A DNA stretch of 64,000 bases from Reinekea thalattae (GCF_008041945.1 NZ_VKAD01000001.1:2190309-2254308); one strand, 5' to 3'; shown: positions 42,995 through 52,622, numbered from the stretch's first letter. A program made the numbers and translations. The notes: a model not told the origin generated them from the letters alone.

Positions 42995-44083
42995 TTAGCT
43001 TGGGCTGTCATTCGCGCTGCTGGGTACATGCTGTGTCATACAATGGATGTTGCCACCGCCTAATAAAATTTCGCGGCAGTTTAGCCCCACTAATTGGTGA
43101 TTTGGAAACGCCGCCTGCAATACAGACTGAGCTTTGGCGTCGTGTTTTTCATCGAGTAATGGAAAAATAATACCGCCGTTGCTGATTAAAAAATTAGCGT
43201 AAGATGCAGCCAGCCGTTCACCTGCTTGTCGCACCATACCACTGCTCGGAATAATACCTTCTGCTTCCTGTTCGCTGAGATACAAAGGGCCGGGCATAGG
43301 CAGCGCATGTACTTTTATTTTTCGTCCCTTTGCATCGGTCGATTGTTGCAATAAGGATAAAGCCTGCTGGCTTATGGCGTATTGCGGATCGGTTGGGTCA
43401 TCGCAAACCGTGAGCAATACTTCGCCAGGTTTGACGACATGCAAAATATTGTCGATATGGCCATTGGTTTCATCATTGAACAGACCATGAGTAAGCCAAA
43501 TGATTTTTTCGACACCCAGAATTTCTTTTAGTTGGCGTTCAATGTCTGACTTTGATAACTGCGGGTTCCGGCTTGGGTGCAGTAAGCATTCTTCAGTGGT
43601 GTAGAGCGTACCGTCGCCGTCGCAATGAATGGAGCCACCTTCTAAAATCAGATCAACTTCATCGCAGCTATCGCCGGTGACCTCGGTCATCTGTTTGGCG
43701 ACGGCGTTGTCTAACGTCCAGTCATCATAAAGGCCGTCGAGCGTGCCACCCCAAGCATTAAATTGCCAAGAAATACCGCGCCGTTGGCCGTTGTTGTTGA
43801 TCACATAGGTTGCGCCGATGTCGCGCATCCAGCAGTCATTGCTGGCGATTTTTAATACTTCGATATCATTAGGTAGTTGCTTACGAGCCTGACGGTAAAG
43901 TTCATCGCTGACAATGACGGTTACTGGAGTGAATTGAGCGATGGCGATGGCGAGTTCAACAAAAACGGCCTGCACAGGCTTGCCGTTGTCGCGCCAGTTA
44001 TCAGGCCGATGCGGCCAAGCCATCCATACTTCATCCTGAGCATGGTGTTCGCCAGGCATAACGTATTGGCTGTGGGTGATCAT
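42995..44083 (-). CDS. aguA: Agmatine deiminase
   Basis: Converts agmatine to N-carbamoylputrescine and ammonia. Peptidylarginine-deiminase-fold protein of 362 residues with the N-terminal EVWMAWPHRPDNWRD, NDCWMRDIGATYV, LEGGSIHCDGDGT, THGLFNDETNGHIDN and the catalytic cysteine C348 in GGGNIHCMTQH. The start MITHSQYVMPGEHH has AGGAG nine bases upstream and gives a typical length; the frame extends 19 codons further, into aguB. It is last in the minus-strand polyamine operon, 11 bases after aguB. Confidence 0.95.
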   Translation of the reverse strand: MITHSQYVMPGEHHAQDEVWMAWPHRPDNWRDNGKPVQAVFVELAIAIAQFTPVTVIVSDELYRQARKQLPNDIEVLKIASNDCWMRDIGATYVINNNGQRRGISWQFNAWGGTLDGLYDDWTLDNAVAKQMTEVTGDSCDEVDLILEGGSIHCDGDGTLYTTEECLLHPSRNPQLSKSDIERQLKEILGVEKIIWLTHGLFNDETNGHIDNILHVVKPGEVLLTVCDDPTDPQYAISQQALSLLQQSTDAKGRKIKVHALPMPGPLYLSEQEAEGIIPSSGMVRQAGERLAASYANFLISNGGIIFPLLDEKHDAKAQSVLQAAFPNHQLVGLNCREILLGGGNIHCMTQHVPSSANDSPS

Positions 44084-44094
44084 GCCGGTGGCTC

Positions 44095-44967
44095 CTAGTG
44101 ACCGTCTAGCGACAAAAGGTTGCGATAATGTTGCGGGCAACGATCACGAAATAACCCCCAGGCTGCTCGCTGATAATCGATCTGCGCCAAATCAAACTGG
44201 TGCACAAGAATGGTTTCATTTTCACGGTCGGCCTGTTGCACCACTGCGCCAGTGTGGTCAGAAATAAAGGATGAACCAAAGAAATTAATGTTCAGCTCGC
44301 GATTTTTTGCTGACTCTGTACCAATTCGATTGGAGGCTATCACCGGGATTTGATTCGCTGCGGCATGGCCTTGCATGACTCGTTGCCAATGCGGTTGAGA
44401 GTCTAGCTCCGGCTGGCTCGGCTCGCTGCCAATGGCGGTCGGGAAAAACAAAAGCTCAGCGCCCATTAACGCCATGCTGCGAGCGCTTTCTGGGAACCAT
44501 TGGTCCCAACAGATGCCAACGCCAATTTTGGCGTAGCGGGTTTGCCAAACTTTAAAGCCGGTGTCTCCGGGGCTAAAGTAAAATTTTTCCAGATAGCCGT
44601 CGCTATCAGGGATATGAGTTTTTCGATAAGTTCCTAACAGGCTGCCATCGGCATCAATAATCGCAACAGAATTAAATCGGACTTGTCCTGCTTTTTCGTA
44701 CCAACTGAATGGAATAACAACTTCTAATTCTTTGGCCAGCTGAGCAAAGCGGTGAAAGTTTTTATTCTGTTCGAGCTGACTTGCCAGCTGCAAATAATCT
44801 TCGGATATTTCGATGCAGAAATAAGGCGTCTCAAACAACTCCTGCAATAAAATAATTTGAGCACCTTGAGCTGCGGCCTTGCGAACCAGTTGTTCGGCTT
44901 TAGCTACGTTTTCTTCGCTGTCCCAGCTGCAACTCATTTGCGTCGCGGCAACGCTGACTTTAGCCAT
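44095..44967 (-). CDS. aguB: N-carbamoylputrescine amidase
   Basis: Nitrilase-superfamily amidohydrolase that releases putrescine, carbon dioxide and ammonia from N-carbamoylputrescine, the step after AguA. The Glu-Lys-Cys triad is visible: E43 in LLQELFE, K116 in YRKTHIP and C153 in GICWDQWFPE. The 290 residues are typical. The start MAKVSVAATQ has GGAG eight bases upstream and follows the regulator gene stop by 32 bases. Together with aguA it lets the cell convert agmatine (decarboxylated arginine) to putrescine. Confidence 0.95.
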   Translation of the reverse strand: MAKVSVAATQMSCSWDSEENVAKAEQLVRKAAAQGAQIILLQELFETPYFCIEISEDYLQLASQLEQNKNFHRFAQLAKELEVVIPFSWYEKAGQVRFNSVAIIDADGSLLGTYRKTHIPDSDGYLEKFYFSPGDTGFKVWQTRYAKIGVGICWDQWFPESARSMALMGAELLFFPTAIGSEPSQPELDSQPHWQRVMQGHAAANQIPVIASNRIGTESAKNRELNINFFGSSFISDHTGAVVQQADRENETILVHQFDLAQIDYQRAAWGLFRDRCPQHYRNLLSLDGH

Positions 44968-44999
44968 GGCTAATCTCCAAAAAATAGATGAGTGAAAAT

Positions 45000-45542
45000 C
45001 TAGAAGGTTGGCGGCGTTGCTGCACTGATCAGTTCGCATTCGACCTTGCCGATGTTACGAAAACGGTGCGGCCGTTTGGTTTCAAAGTAATAGGAATCAC
45101 CGGGCTTGAGTACTTTGGTTTGGTGGCCAATGGTAATTTCGATTTCGCCGCGTAATACAATGCCGCTTTCTTCGCCTTCGTGTTGCATGAAGTCGGTACC
45201 GGTATCGGCGCCGGGTGGATAAGTTTCGCGGATCATCGCCAATTTACGACCTTTCTTTTGGCTGCCAACCAGCAACATGCTGATAACGCTATCGCCAATG
45301 TCGACTAACTCATCACGACCAAAAAATAATTTGTCTTCGGCTTCAATATCTAAGGTAAAAAAATCGCCCATGGTAATTTCCATGGCGTCGAGGATTTTTT
45401 TTAGTGAGCCAATCGAAGGGTTTACCTGATTTTTTTCAATCTGAGAAATCATCGCATTTGTCACACCGCTGAGCTTTGCCAGCTCACGCTGTGACACGCC
45501 TTTCATTGTACGCAGCGATTTAAGTTGTTTACCAACGTCCAT
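45000..45542 (-). CDS. puuR: PuuR-like XRE/cupin transcriptional regulator
   Basis: 180 residues: an XRE-type helix-turn-helix (about 4-58; LRTMKGVSQRELAKLSGVTNAMISQIEKN quoted in part) and a C-terminal cupin domain (about 105-178; HEGEESGIVLRGEIEI and PHRFRN). This is the layout of PuuR, the putrescine-responsive repressor of E. coli, and of Pseudomonas PauR. It is embedded between potI and aguB in the operon it probably controls, which would give autoregulation. The ligand is expected to be putrescine or a glutamylated derivative; no operator was identified. Confidence 0.87.
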   Translation of the reverse strand: MDVGKQLKSLRTMKGVSQRELAKLSGVTNAMISQIEKNQVNPSIGSLKKILDAMEITMGDFFTLDIEAEDKLFFGRDELVDIGDSVISMLLVGSQKKGRKLAMIRETYPPGADTGTDFMQHEGEESGIVLRGEIEITIGHQTKVLKPGDSYYFETKRPHRFRNIGKVECELISAATPPTF

Positions 45543-45564
45543 GAACGAATCTTACTCCTAAATA

Positions 45565-46410
45565 TTAAGGTCTGGCTAAGGCTTTCATTTCCAGCCGGCG
45601 TTTCTTTTCTGCTCGTGTCATAAACCACCAAGCAATAAACGAAGCGACAGAAACTGCGAGCACCATCAGTGTCGCTAATGCGTTGATTGTCGGACTAATG
45701 CCGAGCCGTACTTTTGAATAAACAACCAATGGCAGCGTAGAAGAATTAGGTCCAGAAACGAAGCTGGTAATAATTAGGTCGTCCAGAGACAAGGTAAACG
45801 CCATTAACCAACTGGCCACCAATGCAGGGAATATCATTGGTAGAGTAATAAGGAAAAAGGTTTTAAAGGGTGTCGCACCAAGGTCCAACGCAGCCTCTTC
45901 AATGGAGTTATCTAATTCTTGCAGGCGCGAGCTGACGACAATGGTGACATAGGCCGCGCTGAAAGTTATATGTGCAATCAATATGGTCAGCAAGCCGCGT
46001 TGAGCAAACAGTTCGATCACGCCACCGAGCGAAATAAATAGTAACAGCAGTGACAAACCGGTAATGACATCGGGCATGACCAATGGCGCGGTGATCATAA
46101 AGGCGAATCCAGTTTCGCCTTTAAACTTGCCAAAGCGCTGTAAAATAAAGCTCGACATGGTGCCAAGAATGACAGCAAAGGTGGCGGATACCGCAGCAAT
46201 AAATAGGCTTAACTTAACGCCGTTCATCAGTAGTTCGTCTTTGAATAATTCAACGTACCATTTGGTTGAGAAACCAGACCAAACCGTTACCAACCGGCTT
46301 TCGTTAAAGGAGTAAATAATCAGCAGCAGTATCGGTAAATATAAAAAACTGAAAACCGCGGCCAATATAACCCAGCGTAACTTGGAGGAATAAACAGGGA
46401 TCGCATTCAT
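45565..46410 (-). CDS. potI: Putrescine/polyamine ABC transporter permease PotI-type
   Basis: 281-residue inner-membrane permease with about six spans and the ABC-interaction EAA loop EEAALDLGATPFKTFFLITLP. The N-terminal WVILAAVFSFLYLPILLLIIYSFNES and the stretch SLDDLIITSFVSGPNSSTLPL are typical of PotI/PotC. It pairs with the PotH-type permease; the stop of potH and the ATG overlap by one base, so translation is coupled. Confidence 0.92.
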   Translation of the reverse strand: MNAIPVYSSKLRWVILAAVFSFLYLPILLLIIYSFNESRLVTVWSGFSTKWYVELFKDELLMNGVKLSLFIAAVSATFAVILGTMSSFILQRFGKFKGETGFAFMITAPLVMPDVITGLSLLLLFISLGGVIELFAQRGLLTILIAHITFSAAYVTIVVSSRLQELDNSIEEAALDLGATPFKTFFLITLPMIFPALVASWLMAFTLSLDDLIITSFVSGPNSSTLPLVVYSKVRLGISPTINALATLMVLAVSVASFIAWWFMTRAEKKRRLEMKALARP

Positions 46411-47318
46411 TAGGTATCTCCCCTCAACTCACGTTTTTGAAACTTGTGGAACCAGATAATCGGCACCATCAAGACCATGAGCATGACAATGGCAACGGCT
46501 GAAGCAACAGGCCAATCTCGATTGCCAAAAAATTCTTGCCATAAGACTCGGCCAATAAGCTGTGCATCTGGGCCGCCTAATAATTCTGGAATCACTACTT
46601 CGCCAACAACAGGAATAAATACCAACATTCCAGCGGCAATAAAACCAGGCTTACACAGAGGTAATAAGACTTTTATCAAGGCTTGGAAGGGGCGAGCACC
46701 AAGATCGGCAGCGGCTTCCATTAATGAGTAATCGACTTTCATCAGCGCGGTATAAAGCGGCAGTATCGTGAACGGTAAATAGCTGTAAACGATACCGATA
46801 TAGACGGCGACATTGGTATGCATAATGTGTAGCGGCTGATCAATAATACCCAGCCACATTAAAAAATTATTCAGCAGACCGTTGTTCTTTAAAATGCCGA
46901 TCCAAGCATAAACACGAATTAAAAAACTGGTCCAAGAAGGCAGTACCACCAACATCAATAAAATATTTCGAGTCGCAGGCGAAGAATGAACAATCGCCCA
47001 AGCGGTAGGAAAGCCGATTAATAAACAGAGCGTGGTAGAAACAAAAGCGATCTGCAAAGAACGTAAGTAAGCATCGACATAAAGGCTGTCCTCTATTAAA
47101 TAGAGGTAGTTGCCAAAGTTGAGCAAGATGGTTAGTTGGTTATCGACGTATTCGAATAAATCAGAATAGGGCGGAATAGAAAACTGAGCTTCAGAAAAAC
47201 TGATTTTAAATACAAATAAAAACGGCAATAAGAAAAACAGCAACAGCCAACTGTATGGAATGGCTATGACGCCGATTTTAGCGACCGGTAAGTTACGCAG
47301 TGATTTAAGCAGCTTCAT
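46410..47318 (-). CDS. potH: Putrescine/polyamine ABC transporter permease PotH-type
   Basis: 302-residue inner-membrane permease with about six spans. The EAA loop is MEAAADLGARPFQALIKVLLP, and FIPVVGEVVIPELLGGPDAQLIG is the PotH/PotB signature region. The start MKLLKSLRNL is chosen because its ATG overlaps the potG stop as ATGA; the open frame extends 19 codons further inside potG without good cause. Confidence 0.92.
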   Translation of the reverse strand: MKLLKSLRNLPVAKIGVIAIPYSWLLLFFLLPFLFVFKISFSEAQFSIPPYSDLFEYVDNQLTILLNFGNYLYLIEDSLYVDAYLRSLQIAFVSTTLCLLIGFPTAWAIVHSSPATRNILLMLVVLPSWTSFLIRVYAWIGILKNNGLLNNFLMWLGIIDQPLHIMHTNVAVYIGIVYSYLPFTILPLYTALMKVDYSLMEAAADLGARPFQALIKVLLPLCKPGFIAAGMLVFIPVVGEVVIPELLGGPDAQLIGRVLWQEFFGNRDWPVASAVAIVMLMVLMVPIIWFHKFQKRELRGDT

Positions 47319-48424
47319 ATCGTCAGTACGACCCCGCTTTCTTTTTCCCAATACAGGCTGATTGGGTCGTTCCAAGTAGGCAATTCTTCTTGTCGACTGA
47401 CGTTCTGTACTGACACGGTAACCAGTTTGTTGCTTGGTAGTCGTATATGGAAAATCGATTGGCTACCGAGATAAGCAATGTCTTCAACAACACCGGTACA
47501 GCAGTTTTCTTCACTGGGCGGAGTCTCGGCTAAATAAATTTTTTCTGGACGTACGGCAACCATCAGGTGAGCGCCTTCGATGGCGGTTACGGCATGGTCA
47601 AAGGTGATTGGCCGTTTAATTTCATCACAACGGATAACCGAACGATCAGGTTGATTAGATTCTAAAATGCCCTCAAATACATTGGCTGAACCGATGAATT
47701 CAGCAGCGTAACGAGAGTTAGGTGATTCGTATAATTCTTTTGGCGTGCCGACCTGAACAAATTGGCCTTGGTTCATGATGGCAATGCGATCGGCCATTGT
47801 CATAGCTTCTTGTTGGTCGTGCGTTACCATAACGCAGGTAACTTCGACGCGTTCTAAAATATCGACAATTTCCAGCTGCATCTGTTCGCGTAAATTTTTA
47901 TCTAACGCGCCCATTGGTTCATCGAGCAATAACAGTGCAGGTTGTTTTGCTAGGCTGCGAGCTAGAGCAACGCGTTGGCGTTGACCACCGGATAATTGAT
48001 GTGGCTTGCGCTTAGCGTACTTCGTCATCTGAACCAGCTCGAGTAATTCTTCGACTCGATTTTTTATTTCTTGGCTGGATAGACTTTGTTGTTTAAGGCC
48101 AAAGGCGATGTTGTTGTACACCGTCATGTGAGGGAACAACGCATAGGATTGGAACATCATATTGACCGGACGCCGATAAGGCGGCACGTTTGCAAGGCTT
48201 TGGTTGGCCAAAATGATTTCACCTGAATTCGGTTTTTCGAACCCAGCTAACATTCGTAATAGTGTGGATTTACCACAGCCTGACGCCCCAACAAGGGCAA
48301 AAATTTCTCCCTGATAGATCGTAAGGTCAAGGTCATCGACTGCAACATGTCCGTCGAATTCTTTGCTAAGGCCCTTTATTTCAAGTAAGGGAACCTGTCG
48401 CTTAGGCGGCGTTAATTCAGACAT
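47315..48424 (-). CDS. potG: Polyamine ABC transporter ATP-binding protein PotG-type
   Basis: 369-residue ATPase energising putrescine uptake. Walker A is GASGCGKST (46-54), the Q-loop is FQSYALFPHM, the ABC signature is LSGGQRQRVA from residue 144 and Walker B is LLLLDEPMGALD. A TOBE domain occupies about 280-369 (VRPEKIYLAE). The start MSELTPPKRQ has AAGG eight bases upstream; the frame runs 12 codons further upstream. A 108-base gap with a tandem repeat separates it from potF. Confidence 0.93.
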   Translation of the reverse strand: MSELTPPKRQVPLLEIKGLSKEFDGHVAVDDLDLTIYQGEIFALVGASGCGKSTLLRMLAGFEKPNSGEIILANQSLANVPPYRRPVNMMFQSYALFPHMTVYNNIAFGLKQQSLSSQEIKNRVEELLELVQMTKYAKRKPHQLSGGQRQRVALARSLAKQPALLLLDEPMGALDKNLREQMQLEIVDILERVEVTCVMVTHDQQEAMTMADRIAIMNQGQFVQVGTPKELYESPNSRYAAEFIGSANVFEGILESNQPDRSVIRCDEIKRPITFDHAVTAIEGAHLMVAVRPEKIYLAETPPSEENCCTGVVEDIAYLGSQSIFHIRLPSNKLVTVSVQNVSRQEELPTWNDPISLYWEKESGVVLTI

Positions 48425-48492
48425 ACAATACCTTTCTAGCAAGAATGAGGGCCCAACCAAAGCTGTTGAGCCCTATGTATTCAGGAAGATGA

Positions 48493-48535
48493 GTTCCGGA
48501 GTAGTGAGCTCCGGAAAATTAGCTCCGGATAATTA
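48493..48535. repeat. 14-15-bp tandem repeat between potF and potG
   Basis: On the minus strand three head-to-tail units, TAATTATCCGGAGC, TAATTTTCCGGAGC and TCACTACTCCGGAAC. The first begins with the potF stop codon itself. Each unit contains the palindrome TCCGGA, so neighbouring units can pair (CCGGAG / CTCCGG) to form a hairpin just after potF. Confidence 0.85.
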
Positions 48536-49636
48536 GTTTTTCATCAACTCTGACCAAGCTCGGTTGATAACGCGCGAAATTTTAAGCGGCGTTAGTTTCG
48601 GGCTGTACAGTTTTTCAGATGCGGCGGCGGTAGGGTAAATACCTTCGTGCTCTAGAATCTCTTCGTCAATGAACTCATTAGAAGAAGGGTTCGGGTTGGC
48701 GTACCAAACGTAGTTAGTCACGTCTGCAATAACCTCAGGGCGCAACAGGTAGTTTAAGAATAGGTGCGCATTTTCAGGGTGCTTAGCATCTTTTGGAATG
48801 GCCAACATATCAAACCAAGCCATCGCGCCCTCGTCTGGGATGACATAGGCAACTTCTACGCCGTTGTCAGCCTCGTAAGCACGATCCGATGCTTGTAAAA
48901 CATCACCAGACCAACCGACAGAAACACAGATGTCGCCGTTAGCTAAATCGTTAATGTACTGCGACGAGTGGAAGTAGGTGACATACGGACGGATCGGCTT
49001 CAATAGCTCAAGAGCTTCTTGGTAGTCTTTGGCGTTGGTGGAGTTTGGATCCTTGCCCAAATAGTTCAGCGCAGCAGACATGATTTCAGTCGGTGCGTTT
49101 AAGAATGAAACGCCACAGCTGCTGAGTTTTTCCATGTACTCAGGCTTGAACACTAAATCCCAGCTGTTCACTGGCGCATCTTCACCCAGTATCTCTGCAA
49201 CTTTATCGACGTTATAGCCAATACCGGTTGTGCCCCATAGGTAAGGGAAAGAATAGGTATTACCTGGATCGGCGTTTTCTAACACTTTCATAAGGCTAGC
49301 ATCGAGATTGCCGTAATTAGATAGCTTGCTCTTATCTAATGGTAGAAAAGCACCGGCTTGAATTTGTGCGGCTAGGAAGTCACTGGTTGGCACAACGATA
49401 TCGAAGCCGGTGTTACCAGATAAAATTTTAGCCTCAAGAACTTCGTTAGAGTCGAACACATCATAAACTACGTCGATGCCGGTCTCTGCTTCAAAGTTGG
49501 CGATGGTGTCTTCGGCGATATAGTCTGACCAGTTGTATATGTACAGAACTTTATCTTCTGCCGCGATTGCAGTGTGGCCCATAGTGGCAGCGACCAAACC
49601 CGCTAAAAGCGTTTTTTGCATAGGCTTGTTAAGCAT
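48533..49636 (-). CDS. potF: Putrescine-binding periplasmic protein PotF-type
   Basis: 367-residue substrate-binding protein with a signal peptide (cleavage near AIA-AED, residue 26). It has the polyamine family features LYIYNWSDYIAEDTIANFEAETG, FDIVVPTSDFLAAQI, SFPYLWGTTGIGYN and GWSGDVLQA. Pseudomonas orthologues SpuD/SpuE bind putrescine and spermidine respectively; the sequence alone does not settle the preference. The start has AGAGGA eight bases upstream. It lies 42 bases after the aminotransferase gene. Confidence 0.93.
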   Translation of the reverse strand: MLNKPMQKTLLAGLVAATMGHTAIAAEDKVLYIYNWSDYIAEDTIANFEAETGIDVVYDVFDSNEVLEAKILSGNTGFDIVVPTSDFLAAQIQAGAFLPLDKSKLSNYGNLDASLMKVLENADPGNTYSFPYLWGTTGIGYNVDKVAEILGEDAPVNSWDLVFKPEYMEKLSSCGVSFLNAPTEIMSAALNYLGKDPNSTNAKDYQEALELLKPIRPYVTYFHSSQYINDLANGDICVSVGWSGDVLQASDRAYEADNGVEVAYVIPDEGAMAWFDMLAIPKDAKHPENAHLFLNYLLRPEVIADVTNYVWYANPNPSSNEFIDEEILEHEGIYPTAAASEKLYSPKLTPLKISRVINRAWSELMKN

Positions 49637-49678
49637 CTAAGTGTCCTCTTCTTTCTTTAAATTTAAACAGTCAAAGGA

Positions 49679-51022
49679 TTAAAGTGAGTTTAGGGTGGTA
49701 TCGAGGGCTTTCTTTGCTCGACTAACAAGCAAATCAATTTCTTCTTTTGTAATAATTAGTGGTGGCGCAATAATCATTGTATCGCCAACCGCACGCATCA
49801 CTAGACCAGCCTCGATGCAATAATCGCGGCATTTGGCTCCAATTTCTAGTGATTTGTCGTAACGTTGATTGGTGGTTTTATCCTGCACCAATTCCAATGC
49901 GGCAACCATACCTTTTGAGCGAGCCTCACCAACCAATGGATGCTCTGCTAACTCAGCCCATTTTTCTGCTAGGTAAGGCGCGATTTCTTCACGCACCTTG
50001 GTGACGATGTCTTGTCGCTGCATTTCTTTAATGTTGGCAATGGCCACGGCGCAAGCAACTGGGTGGCCGGAATAAGTAAAGCCGTGGGTAAATTCTGAGT
50101 CGGTGGCTTTTAAGACTTCAGCCACTTCATCGGCAACCATGACACCGCCGAGTGGCAAATAGCCTGAGGTAATACCTTTAGCCATGCATAATAGATCGGG
50201 TTTTATATTGTAGGTGTCACTGGCAAACCATTCGCCGGTACGACCAAAACCGCAGATGACTTCATCGGCAATTAATAGAATCTCGTATTTATCACAGATG
50301 CGCTGAATTTCTGGCCAGTAACTGTCTGGTGGAATAATAACGCCGCCAGCACCTTGTATCGGTTCGGCAATAAAGGCCGCTACATTATCTTCACCGAGTT
50401 TTTTAATTGCCAATTCGAGTTGCTGTGCGCGTTCTAAACCAAGCTTTTCGCGCTCTTCGGCACTGCAATCGCCAAAGGTGTTTGGCTGGTCGATGTGGAC
50501 GATATCCGGCACGATGCAGCCAGTTTGCTGGTGCATAGGCACCATGCCGCCTAAGCTTGCACCAGCAATGGTGCTGCCGTGGTAGGCGTTTCGGCGACTG
50601 ATGATTGTCTTTTTATCGGCTTTGCCTTTGGCGTTCCAATAGTAACGAACCATGCGAATGACGGTGTCGTTGCACTCCGAGCCAGAGCCAGTAAAGAACA
50701 CATGGTTTAAACCTTCCGGCGTGACTTCGGCCAACAGCGTAGACAGTTCTGCCGCTGGTGGGTGAGTCGATTGGAAAAATAAATTGTAGTAAGGCAGCTT
50801 CTTCATCTGCTCAGTGGCTGCGTTGATCAGTGGTTCACAGCTGTAGCCCATATTGGTACACCAAAGACCAGACATGGCATCGAGAATTTCGCGACCGGCA
50901 TCATCGTAAATATAGATACCTTGCGCACGTTCGATCATGCGAGCGCCTTTGGCATTCAGCTCACTGTAATTACTGAACGGGTGAAAGCAGTGCTCAGCAT
51001 CTTGTTTAACTAATGGGTTCAT
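49679..51022 (-). CDS. spuC: Putrescine-type class III aminotransferase (SpuC-like)
   Basis: PLP aminotransferase of 447 residues, similar to Pseudomonas SpuC (polyamine:pyruvate aminotransferase). Visible: DAMSGLWCTNMGYS, TGSGSECNDTVIRMVRYYW, NAYHGST, IADEVICGFGRTG and the Schiff-base lysine K282 in LCMAKGITSGYLPLGG. It would convert putrescine to 4-aminobutyraldehyde with pyruvate as acceptor, giving a direct route beside glutamylation; a GABA transaminase role is also possible. It is the second gene of the operon, 25 bases after the ligase gene. Confidence 0.87.
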   Translation of the reverse strand: MNPLVKQDAEHCFHPFSNYSELNAKGARMIERAQGIYIYDDAGREILDAMSGLWCTNMGYSCEPLINAATEQMKKLPYYNLFFQSTHPPAAELSTLLAEVTPEGLNHVFFTGSGSECNDTVIRMVRYYWNAKGKADKKTIISRRNAYHGSTIAGASLGGMVPMHQQTGCIVPDIVHIDQPNTFGDCSAEEREKLGLERAQQLELAIKKLGEDNVAAFIAEPIQGAGGVIIPPDSYWPEIQRICDKYEILLIADEVICGFGRTGEWFASDTYNIKPDLLCMAKGITSGYLPLGGVMVADEVAEVLKATDSEFTHGFTYSGHPVACAVAIANIKEMQRQDIVTKVREEIAPYLAEKWAELAEHPLVGEARSKGMVAALELVQDKTTNQRYDKSLEIGAKCRDYCIEAGLVMRAVGDTMIIAPPLIITKEEIDLLVSRAKKALDTTLNSL

Positions 51023-51047
51023 TGTACTTCCTTAAAAATTAATAGCT

Positions 51048-52448
51048 TTAAACATTCAGCAACAGGTATTCACGCTCCCAAGAGCTGATCACCCTGAAGA
51101 ATGTTTCGTATTCTTTGCGTTTAATGGCGACATAGGCATCAACAAAACGCTTGCCTAAAATGTCTTTTAAATCGTCACAGGTTTCGAGAATTTTTAACGC
51201 TTCTTCCAGTGTGCCCGGTAAGGTGTATGGGTCTTCACTGGTATCGTCGGTGGCTTTTTGAGTCGGTTCAATTTTTTGTTCCATACCTAAAAGGCCACAA
51301 GCTAAGGTCACTGCCATCGCCAAATAGGGGTTGGCGTCAGAACCAGAATAGCGGTTTTCAACGCGTCGAGCTTTCGCATTGGATCTTGGAATTCGAATGC
51401 CGACGGTACGGTTATCTTCGCCCCACTCCAAGTTGGTAGGCGCCATGTCACCGAACACTAAACGTCGGTAGGAATTGACGTTGGGTGCGTAAAAGGCAAT
51501 ACAAGCGGGAGTGTATTTTTGTAAGCCACCAATATAGTGATACAGAGCGTCGCTATGGCTGCCATCTTCGTTGCTGAATATATTGTCGCCGTTAGCATCC
51601 AAAAGACTTTGATGGATGTGCATCGATGAACCGGGTTCATCTTCCATCGGTTTGGCCATAAAGGTGGCATAGATGTCGTGACGCAATGCGGTTTCACGAA
51701 CCGTGCGTTTAAACAAGAAGGCTTGATCGGCAAGTTCTAAGGCATCGCCATGATCAAAGTTGATCTCCATTTGCGCAGCGCCAGACTCATGAATGAGTGT
51801 GTCGACGTCTAAATTTTGTGCATCGCAAAAGTCGAACATCTCTTCGAATAATGGGTCGAACTCGTTTACGGCATCAATGCTGTAGCATTGGCGAGCGGTT
51901 TCTGGTCTACCATTGCGGCCAATAGGTGGTTCGAGAGGGTAATCTTCGTCGAGGTTTTTTTGCACCAAATAAAATTCTAGCTCGGGTGCCACAACCGGAG
52001 TAATACCCTTCTCTTTGTATTTGTTGAGCACACGACGCAGTACGCTGCGTGGTGCGATATCAACTAGTTCGTCGTCGTTATTGAAGCAGTCGTGAATAAT
52101 TTGAGCGGTTGGCTCTTTGGCCCACGGCACAAAACGAATGCTGTCTGCATCCGGCTTTAAATTCATGTCGCTGTCGGTGAGGTCGATCATGTCATCGTTA
52201 TCAGGCCAGTCACCAGTGACGGTTAAAAAGAACAGGCTTTCTGGCAGCTTCATGCCATTTTCTTTGAGAAATTTATGGGCAGGGATAATTTTGCCACGAG
52301 CATTGCCCGTTATATCTGGTACCAAACATTCTACTTCAGTGATTTTATGTTCTAAAAGCCATTCCCTAATGTCGCTCATAACGGACTTTGTAACCTGCGG
52401 TTGGTTGAGAGGAATCGGAGCGCTATCGCTCAGATTTGAAAATAACAT
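51048..52448 (-). CDS. Glutamine-synthetase-like glutamylpolyamine synthetase (SpuI-like)
   Basis: GS-fold ligase of about 466 residues that attaches glutamate to a polyamine amino group with ATP. Motifs include ECLVPDITGNARGK, APELEFYL, ESGAAQMEINFDHGDAL, FMAKPMEDEPGSSMHIH, NSYRR and ENRTVGIRIP (written EDNRTVGIR here), ending ISSWEREYLLLNV, close to Pseudomonas SpuI. It differs clearly from the PuuA-type gene across the divergent gap. The start is uncertain: the ATG at 52448 gives a non-conserved S/P-rich extension, and MSDIREWLLEHK at 52379 would fit the family; neither has a good ribosome-binding site. It heads the nine-gene operon. Confidence 0.88.
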   Translation of the reverse strand: MLFSNLSDSAPIPLNQPQVTKSVMSDIREWLLEHKITEVECLVPDITGNARGKIIPAHKFLKENGMKLPESLFFLTVTGDWPDNDDMIDLTDSDMNLKPDADSIRFVPWAKEPTAQIIHDCFNNDDELVDIAPRSVLRRVLNKYKEKGITPVVAPELEFYLVQKNLDEDYPLEPPIGRNGRPETARQCYSIDAVNEFDPLFEEMFDFCDAQNLDVDTLIHESGAAQMEINFDHGDALELADQAFLFKRTVRETALRHDIYATFMAKPMEDEPGSSMHIHQSLLDANGDNIFSNEDGSHSDALYHYIGGLQKYTPACIAFYAPNVNSYRRLVFGDMAPTNLEWGEDNRTVGIRIPRSNAKARRVENRYSGSDANPYLAMAVTLACGLLGMEQKIEPTQKATDDTSEDPYTLPGTLEEALKILETCDDLKDILGKRFVDAYVAIKRKEYETFFRVISSWEREYLLLNV

Positions 52449-52622
52449 CGGCCAGTAATACAAATGCCATCATGTCATAGTGATGTCAAGCGGGTCGTTA
52501 ACTATAATTTAACAAGATCGCTATATTTGGTGCTATTTCTTAGACTTCGGGTTGAAATTATTTACATATCGGCGCTCTTTCGAGTAGGCTGTGGATCAGA
52601 GTAAATCACAAGGATCACATTC

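Noticed and set aside
52117..52458. Plus-strand open frame of 113 codons
   Set aside because: Antisense to the SpuI-like ligase gene; no recognisable product.
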